A program made the position numbers and the translations under genes. This document shows positions 17,578 through 26,521 of a stretch of DNA of 64,000 bases, in pieces (within the stretch, counting starts at the first letter, position 1; every line of letters starts with the position of its first letter). The notes beneath the pieces were generated by a model, which saw only the letters and a list, made by a program, of their open reading frames with translations, had not been told where the DNA came from and made no database searches. Source of the DNA: Arcobacter aquimarinus (lineage in GTDB: Bacteria; Campylobacterota; Campylobacteria; Campylobacterales; Arcobacteraceae); NCBI RefSeq assembly GCF_013177635.1, contig NZ_CP030944.1, forward strand, positions 558,001-622,000, given 5' to 3'.

Positions 17578-17606
17578 TAAAATCACCACTCTAATTTTAA
17601 ATTAGA
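17578..17606 (+). promoter_or_regulatory. rpsB promoter -10 and adjoining palindrome
   Basis: TAAAAT (17578-17583) in the context GCTAAAAT is the likely -10. Just beyond lies the perfect palindrome TCTAATTT-T-AAATTAGA (17590-17606), at or immediately after the transcription start, able to act as an operator or as a 5' stabilising hairpin. Confidence 0.45.
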
Positions 17607-17607
17607 A

Positions 17608-17673
17608 CCTCACATGTGTCAATCCTTGTACGGGTTGTGACTGAAGAAATTTAGGCATTAAGGGACACAGAGG
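17608..17673 (+). ncRNA. Structured 5' leader of rpsB, possible S2 autoregulatory element
   Basis: CCTC (17608-17611) and TGTGTC (17615-17620) can pair with GAGG (17670-17673) and GACACA (17664-17669), closing a domain that holds an inner hairpin AATCC/GGGTT. The region is less AT-rich than the surroundings and ends about 47 bp before the rpsB ATG. Ribosomal protein S2 represses its own rpsB-tsf operon through a leader structure in other bacteria; this is the natural candidate here, but the match to that family is not shown. Confidence 0.5.
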
Positions 17674-17720
17674 CCAAAACCCTATTTCAAAAAATATAAT
17701 TAATTCAAGGAGAATTACTC

Positions 17721-18512
17721 ATGGTTACAATGAAAGACCTATTAGAGTGTGGTGTACACTTCGGACACCAAACAAGAAGATGGAATCCAAAAATGAAAAA
17801 ATTCATTTTCGGTGTTAGAAAAAATATCTATATTATAGATTTACAAAAAACATTAAGATATTTCAGATATACATATAATGTTGTTAGAGACAGAGCTGCT
17901 GAAGGTCAAACAATGATTTTCGTTGGAACTAAAAAACAAGCTAGCGAAACTATCAAAAAAGCTGCAATTTCTTGTGGTATGCCATATGTTAATCACAGAT
18001 GGTTAGGTGGTATGTTAACTAACTTCGGAACAATTAAAAAATCAATTAGAAAATTAGAAATTATTAAAAAAATGAGAGAAGAAGGTCAATTAGATCTTTT
18101 AACTAAAAAAGAAGCTTTAATGCTTTCTAGAAAAGAAGAAAAATTAGAATTATACCTTGGTGGTATCAAAGAAATGCACAAACTTCCAGATATGATGTTT
18201 GTTCTTGATGCTGTTAAAGAAAAAATTGCTATTCAAGAAGCTAGAAGATTAGGAATTACAGTTGTTGCTCCTTTAGATACAAACTGTGACCCTGACGTTG
18301 TAGATTTACCAATTCCTGGAAATGATGACGCAATCAGATCAATTCACTTATTCTGCAACGAAATGGCTGCAGCTATGAATGAAGGTAAAGCAGCATTAGC
18401 TGATGAAACAGGTGCTGATGTTGAGCCTGTAACAGTTGAAGAAACTGAAGCTTTAATTGCTGAAGCTGTAGCTGAAGGTGATGTAGAACTTACAGAGGAG
18501 GAGCAAGCATAA
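17721..18512 (+). CDS. rpsB: 30S ribosomal protein S2
   Basis: 263 residues. Typical start [24 protein letters not shown] and internal signatures [26 protein letters not shown] and DTNCDPD. The C-terminal 35 residues are an acidic extension rich in Glu and Ala. ATG start behind AAGGAG. First gene of the rpsB-tsf operon and the last base of its stop codon is the first base of the tsf ATG. Confidence 0.98.
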   Translation: MVTMKDLLECGVHFGHQTRRWNPKMKKFIFGVRKNIYIIDLQKTLRYFRYTYNVVRDRAAEGQTMIFVGTKKQASETIKKAAISCGMPYVNHRWLGGMLTNFGTIKKSIRKLEIIKKMREEGQLDLLTKKEALMLSRKEEKLELYLGGIKEMHKLPDMMFVLDAVKEKIAIQEARRLGITVVAPLDTNCDPDVVDLPIPGNDDAIRSIHLFCNEMAAAMNEGKAALADETGADVEPVTVEETEALIAEAVAEGDVELTEEEQA

Positions 18513-19558
18513 TGGCAGGAGCAACTCCACAATTAATTAAAGAATTAAGAGAGATGACTGGTGCAGGAATGCTTGATTGTAAAAATGCACTTAACGAAAC
18601 TGGTGGTGATTTAGATAAAGCTGTTCAAGTTTTAAGAGAAGCAGGACTTGGAAAAGCTGCAAAAAAAGCTGGAAATGTTGCTGCTGAAGGATTAATCTCT
18701 GTTTTAGTAAATGCAGATAATACAAAAGCTACAATTTTAGAATTAAATTCACAAACAGATTTTGTTGCTAAAAATGAAAATTTCATTAATATTACAAAAG
18801 AAATCACTTCTTTTGCACAAAATAATGGAATTGAAGATGCAGCTGCTTTAGCTTCTTCTACAATTAATGGACAAGATTTCGCTACTTATTTAAATGAAAA
18901 AATTGCAACAATTGGTGAAAATTTAGTTGCAAGAAAATTAACTACTGTATCTGGACAAGTTGTTAATGGTTATGTTCATGCAACAGGAAGAGTAGGGGTT
19001 GTTTTAGCTGCTACTTGTGATGAAGCTGTTAAAGATAAAGCTGCTACTTTATTAAGAAATATTGCAATGCATGCATCTGCTATGAAACCAACAGTTATTT
19101 CATATAAAGATTTAGATCCTGCTTTTGTAGAGTCTGAAAATAAAGCTATTGTTGCTGAAATTATTGCAGAAAATGATGAATTAAAAAGATTAGGAAAACC
19201 ATTAAAGAAAATTCCTGAATTTGTTTCTAAATCTCAATTAACAGATGAAGCTATTGCTGCTGCAAAAACTAGATTTGAAGAAGAATTAAGAGCAGCTGGT
19301 AAACCAGAAAAAATTTGGGCAAATATCATTCCTGGACAAATTGAAAGATATATTACTGATAATACTCAATTAGATGGAAGATTTGCACTTTTATCTCAAG
19401 CTTATGTAATGGATGATAAAAAAACTGTTGAGCAAGCAATTGCTGAAGTTGATGCTTCTATTAAAATTACTGAGTATATTAGATTTGAACTTGGTGAAGG
19501 TATTGAGAAGAAAGAAGAAGATTTTGCGGCAGAAGTTGCAAAACAAATGGGTAAATAA
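18512..19558 (+). CDS. tsf: Translation elongation factor Ts
   Basis: 348 residues. N-terminal UBA-like region LIKELREMTGAGMLDCKNAL and the EF-Tu-contacting TDFVAKNENF are canonical. EF-Ts is the nucleotide exchange factor for EF-Tu. It overlaps the rpsB stop by one base and has its own site, AGGAGGAGC, inside the end of rpsB. Its length is somewhat greater than the E. coli protein, as seen in Campylobacterota. Confidence 0.98.
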   Translation: MAGATPQLIKELREMTGAGMLDCKNALNETGGDLDKAVQVLREAGLGKAAKKAGNVAAEGLISVLVNADNTKATILELNSQTDFVAKNENFINITKEITSFAQNNGIEDAAALASSTINGQDFATYLNEKIATIGENLVARKLTTVSGQVVNGYVHATGRVGVVLAATCDEAVKDKAATLLRNIAMHASAMKPTVISYKDLDPAFVESENKAIVAEIIAENDELKRLGKPLKKIPEFVSKSQLTDEAIAAAKTRFEEELRAAGKPEKIWANIIPGQIERYITDNTQLDGRFALLSQAYVMDDKKTVEQAIAEVDASIKITEYIRFELGEGIEKKEEDFAAEVAKQMGK

Positions 19559-19559
19559 T

Positions 19560-19576
19560 ATAGTTTACCAAACTAT
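19560..19576 (+). terminator. Short hairpin after tsf
   Basis: ATAGTTT-ACC-AAACTAT forms a 7-bp stem just after the tsf stop but lacks a T-run, so it may only partly terminate transcription before the next gene. Confidence 0.35.
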
Positions 19577-19605
19577 GTAAAATAAAAAATAAAAGGGAAT
19601 TTGTG

Positions 19606-20289
19606 ATGAGTCAAGCTAATAAAACGGATGTACTCATTGCAGAGGAACTTTTACTTCAAGCTAATAACTTATCTCATAAATTTGATTATGAACTTTTCAG
19701 AGATATTAATCTTTCGTTATACAAAAAAGAATCTATAGCTATTATTGGTACAAGTGGTAGTGGGAAATCTACTTTCTTAAATATTTTGTCTTCACTTTTA
19801 AAACCAACTTCTGGAAATGTTGTTTTTAAAAGTAAAGATATGTACTCAATTAAACAAAATGAACTTTTAAGAATTAGAAGAGATGACTTTGGTATAATAT
19901 TTCAAGCACACTATCTTTTTAGAGGTTTTTCAGCAATTGAAAATTTGGAAATAGCTACACTATTAAGTGGTGAAAAAATAGATGAAAAACTATTAAAAGC
20001 ACTTAATATTGATTATGTTATTAATCAAGGTGTGGGAGAATTAAGTGGTGGTCAACAACAAAGACTTTCAATAGCAAGAGTATTAACAAAAAAACCTAAA
20101 ATTATATTTGCAGATGAACCAACTGGTAATTTAGATAAAGATACTGCAAATATTGTTATGAATACGTTATTTAATTATATAGAGAATAATAATGCAGGTT
20201 TAATTCTTGTGACCCATGAAAATGAACTTGCTATGAAATGTAATAAAGTCTATAAATTAGAAGATTTAAAATTGCAGGAGATAAAGTGA
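19606..20289 (+). CDS. ABC transporter ATPase, LolD-like
   Basis: About 227 residues. Walker A IIGTSGSGKSTFLNIL, signature LSGGQQQRLSIARVL, Walker B IIFADEPTGNLD and the H-loop VTHENE. The Q-loop IIFQAHYLFRGFSAIENL and overall length match the MacB/LolD group, whose best-known member powers lipoprotein release from the inner membrane. No LolC/E permease is adjacent, so the substrate is inferred from subfamily only. Start chosen at ATG 19606, eight bases after AGGGA; a GTG one codon earlier is possible. Overlaps the next gene by 4 bp. Confidence 0.8.
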   Translation: MSQANKTDVLIAEELLLQANNLSHKFDYELFRDINLSLYKKESIAIIGTSGSGKSTFLNILSSLLKPTSGNVVFKSKDMYSIKQNELLRIRRDDFGIIFQAHYLFRGFSAIENLEIATLLSGEKIDEKLLKALNIDYVINQGVGELSGGQQQRLSIARVLTKKPKIIFADEPTGNLDKDTANIVMNTLFNYIENNNAGLILVTHENELAMKCNKVYKLEDLKLQEIK

Positions 20290-21104
20290 AATTATTATTA
20301 ATATGTGAAACTGCAATTATTGAACATATTTTTACTTTAGTTTGTAAAAGATTGAATATAGATTTATCTATTCAAAAAACAACTACAATTACTGATAAAT
20401 TTGATGTTATAGTTGTTGATCAAAATTTTATTGATGATAAATTTAATTCTTTTAAACAATTTACAAAAAAATTAGCAGCTATTAGTTCAGAGGAATTGCC
20501 TTTTGATAAATCAAGAGATTTTATTATTCCAAGACCTTTTTTACCAACTAAATTAGAATCATTATTAATCGAACAAAAAGAAATTATAAAAGAAGAGGAA
20601 GAGTATGAGAAAAATAGAAAAGTGACTACTTTTACCTCTTATGATTTAGATGAAAATGATGAAGAAGTTACTATTCCTGTAGTAAATTATATAAGTAATT
20701 TAGAAGAAGAAAATAACTCTTCTTTAGATGATGAAGATTATAATTTTGATGAGGGAGATGAAAGCATTGTATCTTTAGAAAGTTTAAATACAGGAGGAGT
20801 TTTAGACTCTTCAGAATTAACTAGAATAAATGATATTTTGAGGGAAGATTCTATTCAAAATGAAATAAATCTTGAAAAAAATGATTGGAAAGATATCTCT
20901 TCTATAATTGATGATGCCTTAGCAGAAGTAAAAGAGTATGAGTTTGACTTAAAAGAGCCAATGGTGAAACCATACAATTTAATTTTAAGTAATTTTAATA
21001 TTAATGAGTTAAGACCTTTATTGGAAAAGTTAGATCAATCAATAATTGATAAACTTTCAAGTGGTGATACAGTTGATATAAGAATCAGCTTAAAGGATAA
21101 ATAG
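20286..21104 (+). CDS. Acidic protein with degenerate receiver-like N-terminus
   Basis: 272 residues. Residues 1-100 look like a decayed response-regulator receiver: the start LLLICETAIIEHIF, then FDVIVVDQNFID at the place of the phospho-Asp strand, and IPRPFLPTKLESLL resembling the conserved KPF-loop region with the lysine lost. The middle (about 105-215) is very rich in Glu and Asp with low complexity, and the C-terminus NILSNFNINELRPLLEKLDQ is helical. It overlaps the LolD-like gene and shares a base with gmk. I do not recognise the family; a scaffold or regulatory role is a guess. Confidence 0.75.
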   Translation: MKLLLICETAIIEHIFTLVCKRLNIDLSIQKTTTITDKFDVIVVDQNFIDDKFNSFKQFTKKLAAISSEELPFDKSRDFIIPRPFLPTKLESLLIEQKEIIKEEEEYEKNRKVTTFTSYDLDENDEEVTIPVVNYISNLEEENNSSLDDEDYNFDEGDESIVSLESLNTGGVLDSSELTRINDILREDSIQNEINLEKNDWKDISSIIDDALAEVKEYEFDLKEPMVKPYNLILSNFNINELRPLLEKLDQSIIDKLSSGDTVDIRISLKDK

Positions 21105-21727
21105 TGATTGATGAAAAAAAAGGTGCAATTTTAATACTTTCAGGCCCTAGTGGTTGCGGAAAATCTACTTTATTAAAAGAAGTTTATAAAGATATTACAG
21201 ATTATTATTTTTCAATTTCAACAACTACAAGAGCTCCAAGAATTGGTGAAAAAGATGGAGTTGATTATTTTTTTGTTACAAAAGAAGAATTTGAAAAAGA
21301 TATAGAAAATGATGATTTTTTAGAGTATGCAAAAGTTCATGATAATTATTATGGGACTTCTTTAAAGCCTATTAAAAAAGCATTAGATGAGGGGAAATTA
21401 GTTATTTTTGATATTGATGTTCAAGGACATGAAATTGTAAGAACAAAATTAGATTCTATTGTAACATCAGTTTTTATAACAACACCTTCTTTAAAAGTTT
21501 TAGAAAGTAGATTAAATAGTAGAAATACTGATAGTAGTGAAATAATTGAAAAAAGAATAAAAAATGCAAAAGGTGAAGTTGAATATTTTCAAAATTATGA
21601 TTATTTGATTATAAATGATGATTTGCAAATAGCAGCTAAACAACTTGTTTGTATTGCAAATATTGCTAGAATAAAGAGTAAACTTTTTGATAATAATAAA
21701 ATAATATCAACTTGGTTAGAAAACTAA
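21104..21727 (+). CDS. gmk: Guanylate kinase
   Basis: 207 residues. P-loop LSGPSGCGKSTLLKE near 10-24, GMP-binding STTTRAPRIGEKDGVDYFF and the lid region LEYAKVHDNYYGTS. It phosphorylates GMP to GDP in nucleotide metabolism. The start is GTG overlapping the TAG of the previous gene; no in-frame ATG is near. The 3' end lies in a nested palindrome shared with the convergent signalling gene. Confidence 0.96.
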   Translation: MIDEKKGAILILSGPSGCGKSTLLKEVYKDITDYYFSISTTTRAPRIGEKDGVDYFFVTKEEFEKDIENDDFLEYAKVHDNYYGTSLKPIKKALDEGKLVIFDIDVQGHEIVRTKLDSIVTSVFITTPSLKVLESRLNSRNTDSSEIIEKRIKNAKGEVEYFQNYDYLIINDDLQIAAKQLVCIANIARIKSKLFDNNKIISTWLEN

Positions 21728-21745
21728 CTTTTCAGTTGATATTAT
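21701..21745. terminator. Nested inverted repeat at the convergent gmk/signalling-gene end
   Basis: Outer arms ATAATATCAACT (21701-21712) and AGTTGATATTAT (21734-21745), inner arms GTTAG/CTAAC (21715-21728). It covers the last codons and stops of both convergent genes and probably terminates transcription from both sides. Confidence 0.6.
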
Positions 21746-23354
21746 CATAACTTAAAGGTTTTTCGAAGTAATAACCTTGACAGAAATCTATATTTAAGTC
21801 TTTAATTTTGTTGTAAATATCTTCATTTGAAACATACTCAGCAACTGTTTTTACTTTGAATTCTTTTGAAAAATTTGCTATTGTATTTACAATAATCTCT
21901 AAATCTTTTGAACTATTTATTTTCTCAATTAATGAACCATCAATTTTTACGAAATCAATATCAAGTAGTGTTAATAGATTAAAATTCGAATATCCAGCCC
22001 CAAAGTCATCAACACCAACTATACAGTTAAACTTTCTAACTTCAGAAATAAATTTTGATACTTCATTAAAATCTGAAATCTCTTCTGATTCTAGAATTTC
22101 AAACTCTAAGAATTGACTATAATCTTTGTTTTTTTCTAAAGTTTCATAAATAAATGAAGTTGTTTCAACATTTGCAATATCATCAAAAGATATATTTACT
22201 GATACTCTTTTATTTTTATTTATGATAAGTTTAAATGCATCTTGAAGTACTATTTTTATTATATTTGGATAAAGTTTTGTTTTTTTAGCAACGTTTATAA
22301 AATTATATGGAGCTATCTCAAGACCTTCTTTAGTAACATATCTAATAAGAGCTTCATACTTATAAACTTCTTTTGTTTTTGTATTAACTATAGGCTGAAA
22401 ATATGCCTGAAAAAGATTTTCTCTAAATCCAACTTTTAGTTGCTTAACCCATTTTATATTTTCTTCAAAAGATTGTTGTATTTTAAATGATTCGTTATAA
22501 ATCATAATTCTTTGAAGTTTAGTTCTTGCATAGTTTATTACTCTTTGAGAGTATTTAAAGGCTCTTGAACCATCTCCTTGAGCAATTCCTATTGTAATAT
22601 TTATATCTATTTCATCTTCATCTATCAATAAAGACTCTTTTTCTATTTTATCTGCAAAACTTTTACATAAATCGTAGAATTTATCTATATCTTGATTTTT
22701 CATTTTTGCAACAATTGCAAATTTATCGGCTTCAATTCTATAAACTAAATACTCTTCTTCATCAAAATAATCTTTTAATTTTCTAGCCAATTCAAAAAGA
22801 ATTGTATCTCCGATATTTTCTCCAAACAAATCATTTATAGTAGAAAATTCATCAATATCTAACAATGCCATTAAATCAATATTTGTTTCATCTAAATCTT
22901 TTTTTAGTTTATTTCTATTTGGTAAGTTTGTTAATTTATCAGTATATAAATCTTTTAATTCATGATAAATAAGAGATTGAGACATAACTTGTAAAAGTTT
23001 TGCTATATCTATAGGTTTTAAAACATATTTATCAACACCAATATCAATAGCTTCAAGTAAATACTCTTTATTTGAAAAAGCTGTTGCCACTATTATTGGA
23101 ATATTTATATTGATTTTTTTTATCTCTTTTACCATATCCAATCCATTTAAAATTGGCATATTAACATCGGTGATGATTAAATCAATCTCTTTTTCATGTT
23201 TTTTAAAAAGCTCTAGTCCTTCTTGACCATTTTGAGCTACATATTGCTTTTTGGTGAATCCCTTTAAAATTTGATGGGTAACTTCTCTTAAGTCTTTCTC
23301 ATCTTCAGCATATAAAATAGTTATATTTTTTAGTATCGAAATGTTATTTATCAT
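21732..23354 (-). CDS. Response regulator with GGDEF (degenerate) and EAL domains
   Basis: About 540 residues. Receiver (about 8-120) with YAEDEKDLRE, LIITDVNMP and the lysine in YVLKPIDI. A GGDEF-family domain (about 140-290) in which the catalytic signature is replaced by RIEADKFA, so it is probably not a cyclase. An EAL domain (about 305-540) with YEALIRY, DDFGAGYSNF and FVKIDGSLI, which keeps phosphodiesterase residues. The protein should hydrolyse cyclic di-GMP under control of a phosphorelay. Start taken at ATG 23352-23354, ten bases after GGAGAG; a TTG six codons upstream is in frame but abuts the site. Confidence 0.9.
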   Translation of the reverse strand: MINNISILKNITILYAEDEKDLREVTHQILKGFTKKQYVAQNGQEGLELFKKHEKEIDLIITDVNMPILNGLDMVKEIKKININIPIIVATAFSNKEYLLEAIDIGVDKYVLKPIDIAKLLQVMSQSLIYHELKDLYTDKLTNLPNRNKLKKDLDETNIDLMALLDIDEFSTINDLFGENIGDTILFELARKLKDYFDEEEYLVYRIEADKFAIVAKMKNQDIDKFYDLCKSFADKIEKESLLIDEDEIDINITIGIAQGDGSRAFKYSQRVINYARTKLQRIMIYNESFKIQQSFEENIKWVKQLKVGFRENLFQAYFQPIVNTKTKEVYKYEALIRYVTKEGLEIAPYNFINVAKKTKLYPNIIKIVLQDAFKLIINKNKRVSVNISFDDIANVETTSFIYETLEKNKDYSQFLEFEILESEEISDFNEVSKFISEVRKFNCIVGVDDFGAGYSNFNLLTLLDIDFVKIDGSLIEKINSSKDLEIIVNTIANFSKEFKVKTVAEYVSNEDIYNKIKDLNIDFCQGYYFEKPLSYDNIN

Positions 23355-23456
23355 TATTAAGAGTCTCTCCAAAATTATTAAGATATAATATCATAAATAA
23401 CTTAATATCTAAGCTATAAACTGAGCCTTAGATACTTTTTTCTAGTAGGAGTCTTT

Positions 23457-25898
23457 TTGTCTAAAATCAAATGTAATCATTGTCATTTAGAATTTGAAGA
23501 AAATATAATGATAAAAGAAAATGATTTAAATTTTTGTTGTAAGGGGTGTCAAGGTGTTTATCATCTTCTAAAAAATGATGGGTTGGACTCTTTTTATGAA
23601 AAACTAGGAAATAAAACAATTGCTCCTCCTATTGAATTAAATAATGATGATATTTCAAAATTTGATTCTTTAAATTTTTTAGACAATTATGTAAGTGCTA
23701 CAAATGAAGGATTTTCTCAGATTGATTTAATTATTGAAGGAATTCATTGTGCTGCTTGTATTTGGTTGAATGAAAAGATTCTTTATGATACAAAAGGAAT
23801 AGTTGAAGCAAATATCAATTTTACAACAAATAAAGCACGAATTATTTGGGATGATGAAAAACTAAAACTTTCAGAAATTATTTTAAAAATCAGGTCGATT
23901 GGATACAATGCTTATGCTTATGATTCAAGTGTAGCTGATGTACAAGCATCAAAAGCAAAAAGAGATTATTTTATTCGCATGATGGTAGCTGTTGTTTGTA
24001 GTATGAATATCATGATGTTAAGTGTTGCTAAATATACTGGGTTTTTTACTGGAATTTCTAAAGAAGTAAAAGATATGATTCACATAGGTGAATTTTTACT
24101 TTCAACTCCAGTTTTATTTTATAGTGGATGGATATTTTTTAAAGGTGCTTATTATGGTTTAAAAAATCGTATGATAAATATGGATTTTTTAGTTGCCACG
24201 GGAGCTACTTCTACTTATATTTATTCATTATTTATTCTTTTTGGTGCAAAAGGAGAAAGTTATTTTGATTCAGTATCCATGATTATTACTTTTGTTTTGG
24301 TTGGAAAATATTTAGAAGTAATAGGAAAAAAATCAGCTATCGATACTTTGGATAAAATAAAATCAACCCTACCTTTAGAAGCAGTTGTAATAAAAGATAA
24401 TCAAAGAAAAGTAGTAGCTTTAAATAGTTTAAATATTGGTGACATTATTGAAATAAAAGCAGGAGAAAAAGTACCAGTTGATGGTAAGATAGTTTTTGGT
24501 TCAGGTTCTTTTGATGAATCTACTTTAACAGGTGAATCTATACCTATATATAAAAAAGTTAATGATACAGTTTATAGTGGAACTATAAATATTGATTCTT
24601 TAGTTCAATTTGAAGTTACAAAAAGTTTTAAAAATTCTACTTTTTCTTCTATAGTAGCTTTACTTGAAGATTCTTTAAATTCAAAACCTGCAATTCAAAC
24701 AAAAGCTGCTGAAATTTCAAAAGGTTTTAGTATCACAATTTTGAGTTTAGCTTTTGCAACTTTTGTTGTTTGGTATTTTTTTGGTTTAGATTTAGGATTT
24801 GATTATGAAGGAACAGATACTTTTGAAAGGTCATTTATTGTTGCTGTTTCTGTTGTAGTAATAGCTTGTCCTTGTGCTTTAGCGCTTGCAACTCCAATGG
24901 CAAGTTTGATAGGAATATCAGAGCTTGCTAAAAAGGGATTACTTTTCAAAGAAGCTAAGTTTATCGAAACTTTAGCTTCAGCTAATTGTGTGGTATTTGA
25001 TAAAACAGGAACTTTAACAAAAGGTGAATTAAGTGTAGTTAAAGCTAGATTTTTGGATGAAAATATCTATAAAATACAACTTTTATATTCATTGTTAAAT
25101 GCTTCAAAACATCCTGTTAGTATTTCTATAAAAAAATATTTAGAATCAAAATATGAAAATCTTGAAATAAAAAATCTTCAAAATGTAAAAAATATAGAAG
25201 CAAAAGGAATGAGTGCTATTTATAAAAATATAGAAGATAAAGAGTTTGAAATAATTGGTGGAAATGTTGAGTTATTAAGGGAATTTGAAATAAATTATAA
25301 ATTTGATTCTTCAAAAACAGTTTATTTGTTTGCTATAAATAAAAAAGTAATTGCAACTTTTGAACTTGAAGATAAAATAAAAGATGATGCAAAAGAGATT
25401 ATAGAATACCTTCAAAATAAAAATATTGATGTTGTTATGTTAACAGGTGATAATGAGCAAGTTGCTTCAAAAATTGCAAAAGAGTTAAATATTAAAAAAT
25501 ATTTTGCTAAACAAACACCTGTTTCAAAAGCAAATTTTATAAAAGAATTAAAAAAAGAGAATAAAATAGTTGTAATGGTTGGTGATGGAGTAAATGATAG
25601 TGTAGCTTTGACTAATTCAGATGTTGCTGTTGCCATGGGAAGTTCAGCTGATATTTCACTTGCTGTTTCTGATATTGTTTTATTAAATTCAACATTAAAA
25701 TCATTAAAAGAGGCATTTGAAATCTCTAATAAAACATATAAATATATAAAACAAAACTTATCTTTATCAATAATATACAATATAGTTACAATTCCCCTTG
25801 CTATGGCTGGATATGTTATTCCATTAATTGCAGCTCTTTCGATGAGTTTAAGTTCTTTAATGGTTGTATTAAATTCACTTAGAATAAAAATGAAATAA
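23457..25898 (+). CDS. ccoI: Copper-exporting P1B-type ATPase of the CcoI/FixI group
   Basis: 813 residues. An N-terminal cysteine-rich segment (CNHCHLEF then CCKGCQGVYHLL) typical of the CcoI group, a heavy-metal domain with GIHCAACIWL near residue 100, membrane helices, the CPC ion site in VIACPCALALATP, phosphorylation site FDKTGTLTKG and hinge VGDGVNDSVAL. CcoI supplies copper for maturation of cytochrome cbb3 oxidase. TTG start six bases after AGGAG. The next gene is ccoS, which fixes the subgroup and separates it from general CopA detoxification pumps. Confidence 0.93.
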   Translation: MSKIKCNHCHLEFEENIMIKENDLNFCCKGCQGVYHLLKNDGLDSFYEKLGNKTIAPPIELNNDDISKFDSLNFLDNYVSATNEGFSQIDLIIEGIHCAACIWLNEKILYDTKGIVEANINFTTNKARIIWDDEKLKLSEIILKIRSIGYNAYAYDSSVADVQASKAKRDYFIRMMVAVVCSMNIMMLSVAKYTGFFTGISKEVKDMIHIGEFLLSTPVLFYSGWIFFKGAYYGLKNRMINMDFLVATGATSTYIYSLFILFGAKGESYFDSVSMIITFVLVGKYLEVIGKKSAIDTLDKIKSTLPLEAVVIKDNQRKVVALNSLNIGDIIEIKAGEKVPVDGKIVFGSGSFDESTLTGESIPIYKKVNDTVYSGTINIDSLVQFEVTKSFKNSTFSSIVALLEDSLNSKPAIQTKAAEISKGFSITILSLAFATFVVWYFFGLDLGFDYEGTDTFERSFIVAVSVVVIACPCALALATPMASLIGISELAKKGLLFKEAKFIETLASANCVVFDKTGTLTKGELSVVKARFLDENIYKIQLLYSLLNASKHPVSISIKKYLESKYENLEIKNLQNVKNIEAKGMSAIYKNIEDKEFEIIGGNVELLREFEINYKFDSSKTVYLFAINKKVIATFELEDKIKDDAKEIIEYLQNKNIDVVMLTGDNEQVASKIAKELNIKKYFAKQTPVSKANFIKELKKENKIVVMVGDGVNDSVALTNSDVAVAMGSSADISLAVSDIVLLNSTLKSLKEAFEISNKTYKYIKQNLSLSIIYNIVTIPLAMAGYVIPLIAALSMSLSSLMVVLNSLRIKMK

Positions 25899-25928
25899 GA
25901 TTTTAAAAATTGAAAATGAGGATAAAAA

Positions 25929-26186
25929 ATGATAAATGACACACTTTTTTTTATGTTGATTGTAGGAATAATAATCTCAGCAGGACTTTTACTTTTATTT
26001 ATTTGGGCTGCAAGAAGTGGTCAGTTTGATGATGCAAATAAAATGTTAAATAATCCTTTGTATGATAGTGTTGAAGATTTAAATGATGCTATTAAAAAAG
26101 AGAAAAATTTAAAAGAAGTAAAAGAAGAGAAATTAAATAGTGAAAAAGAAAAAATAAAAGAAGAAGTTAGTCAAAAACTTGACTAA
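25929..26186 (+). CDS. ccoS: Cytochrome cbb3 oxidase assembly protein CcoS
   Basis: 85 residues: one N-terminal membrane helix (about 7-29), then the family motif WAARSGQFDDANKMLNNPLYD, and a charged Lys/Glu coiled tail longer than in many CcoS proteins. It sits 30 bp after ccoI, the usual pairing, and acts in insertion of cofactors into the cbb3 terminal oxidase. ATG start. Its last codons overlap the terminator hairpin of the convergent cytochrome gene. Confidence 0.93.
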   Translation: MINDTLFFMLIVGIIISAGLLLLFIWAARSGQFDDANKMLNNPLYDSVEDLNDAIKKEKNLKEVKEEKLNSEKEKIKEEVSQKLD

Positions 26187-26190
26187 CTTC
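26163..26190 (-). terminator. Terminator of the cytochrome c gene, embedded in the end of ccoS
   Basis: GAAGTTAGTCAA (26163-26174) and its complement (26179-26190) form a 12-bp stem around AAAC. On the minus strand it is followed by a T-rich tract (complement of the A-rich bases upstream of 26163), so it mainly terminates the cytochrome gene. Confidence 0.75.
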
Positions 26191-26197
26191 TAAAAAA

Positions 26198-26491
26198 TTA
26201 CTTCATTGCAGCAATTTGTTTTGCTAAATCAGCGATATCAGCATCACTTAATTTTGCAACTTGACCTTTCATAACAGCACCCATACCGTGAACATTTAAA
26301 GTTCCAGCTTTATAACCATTTAAAGATGCGATAGTTTTAGCTTCGTCCCAACCTGTGATAATTTCAGATTTTCCTAATGCTTTTTTTTCTCCGTTCGCAC
26401 CATGACATGTTGCACAAGCTGCAAAAGAAGCAGCACTTAAAGAAGCAGCAGCCGCTGCAGCGATGATTGTACTTAATACGATTTTTTTCAT
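26198..26491 (-). CDS. Periplasmic monoheme cytochrome c (c553-like)
   Basis: 97 residues. Signal peptide about 1-23 ending in an Ala-rich stretch, a heme c site CATCHG at residues 26-31 and a probable axial methionine in GMGAVMKGQVAKL. The mature protein of about 75 residues is the size of the small soluble cytochromes that carry electrons to cbb3 oxidase. ATG start after AAGGAG. It converges on ccoIS, so a link to cbb3 respiration is reasonable though inferred. Confidence 0.9.
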   Translation of the reverse strand: MKKIVLSTIIAAAAAASLSAASFAACATCHGANGEKKALGKSEIITGWDEAKTIASLNGYKAGTLNVHGMGAVMKGQVAKLSDADIADLAKQIAAMK

Positions 26492-26521
26492 TTTATTCTC
26501 CTTGATTTTAAGCGAAATATT

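Noticed and set aside
17608-17673. The rpsB leader as SRP RNA, tmRNA or 6S RNA
   Set aside because: None of the conserved sequences of those RNAs is visible and the length is too short; a cis-acting leader fits better.
23355-23372. Upstream TTG start for the REC-GGDEF-EAL protein
   Set aside because: It abuts the GGAGAG site, leaving no spacing; the ATG at 23354 is ten bases from it.
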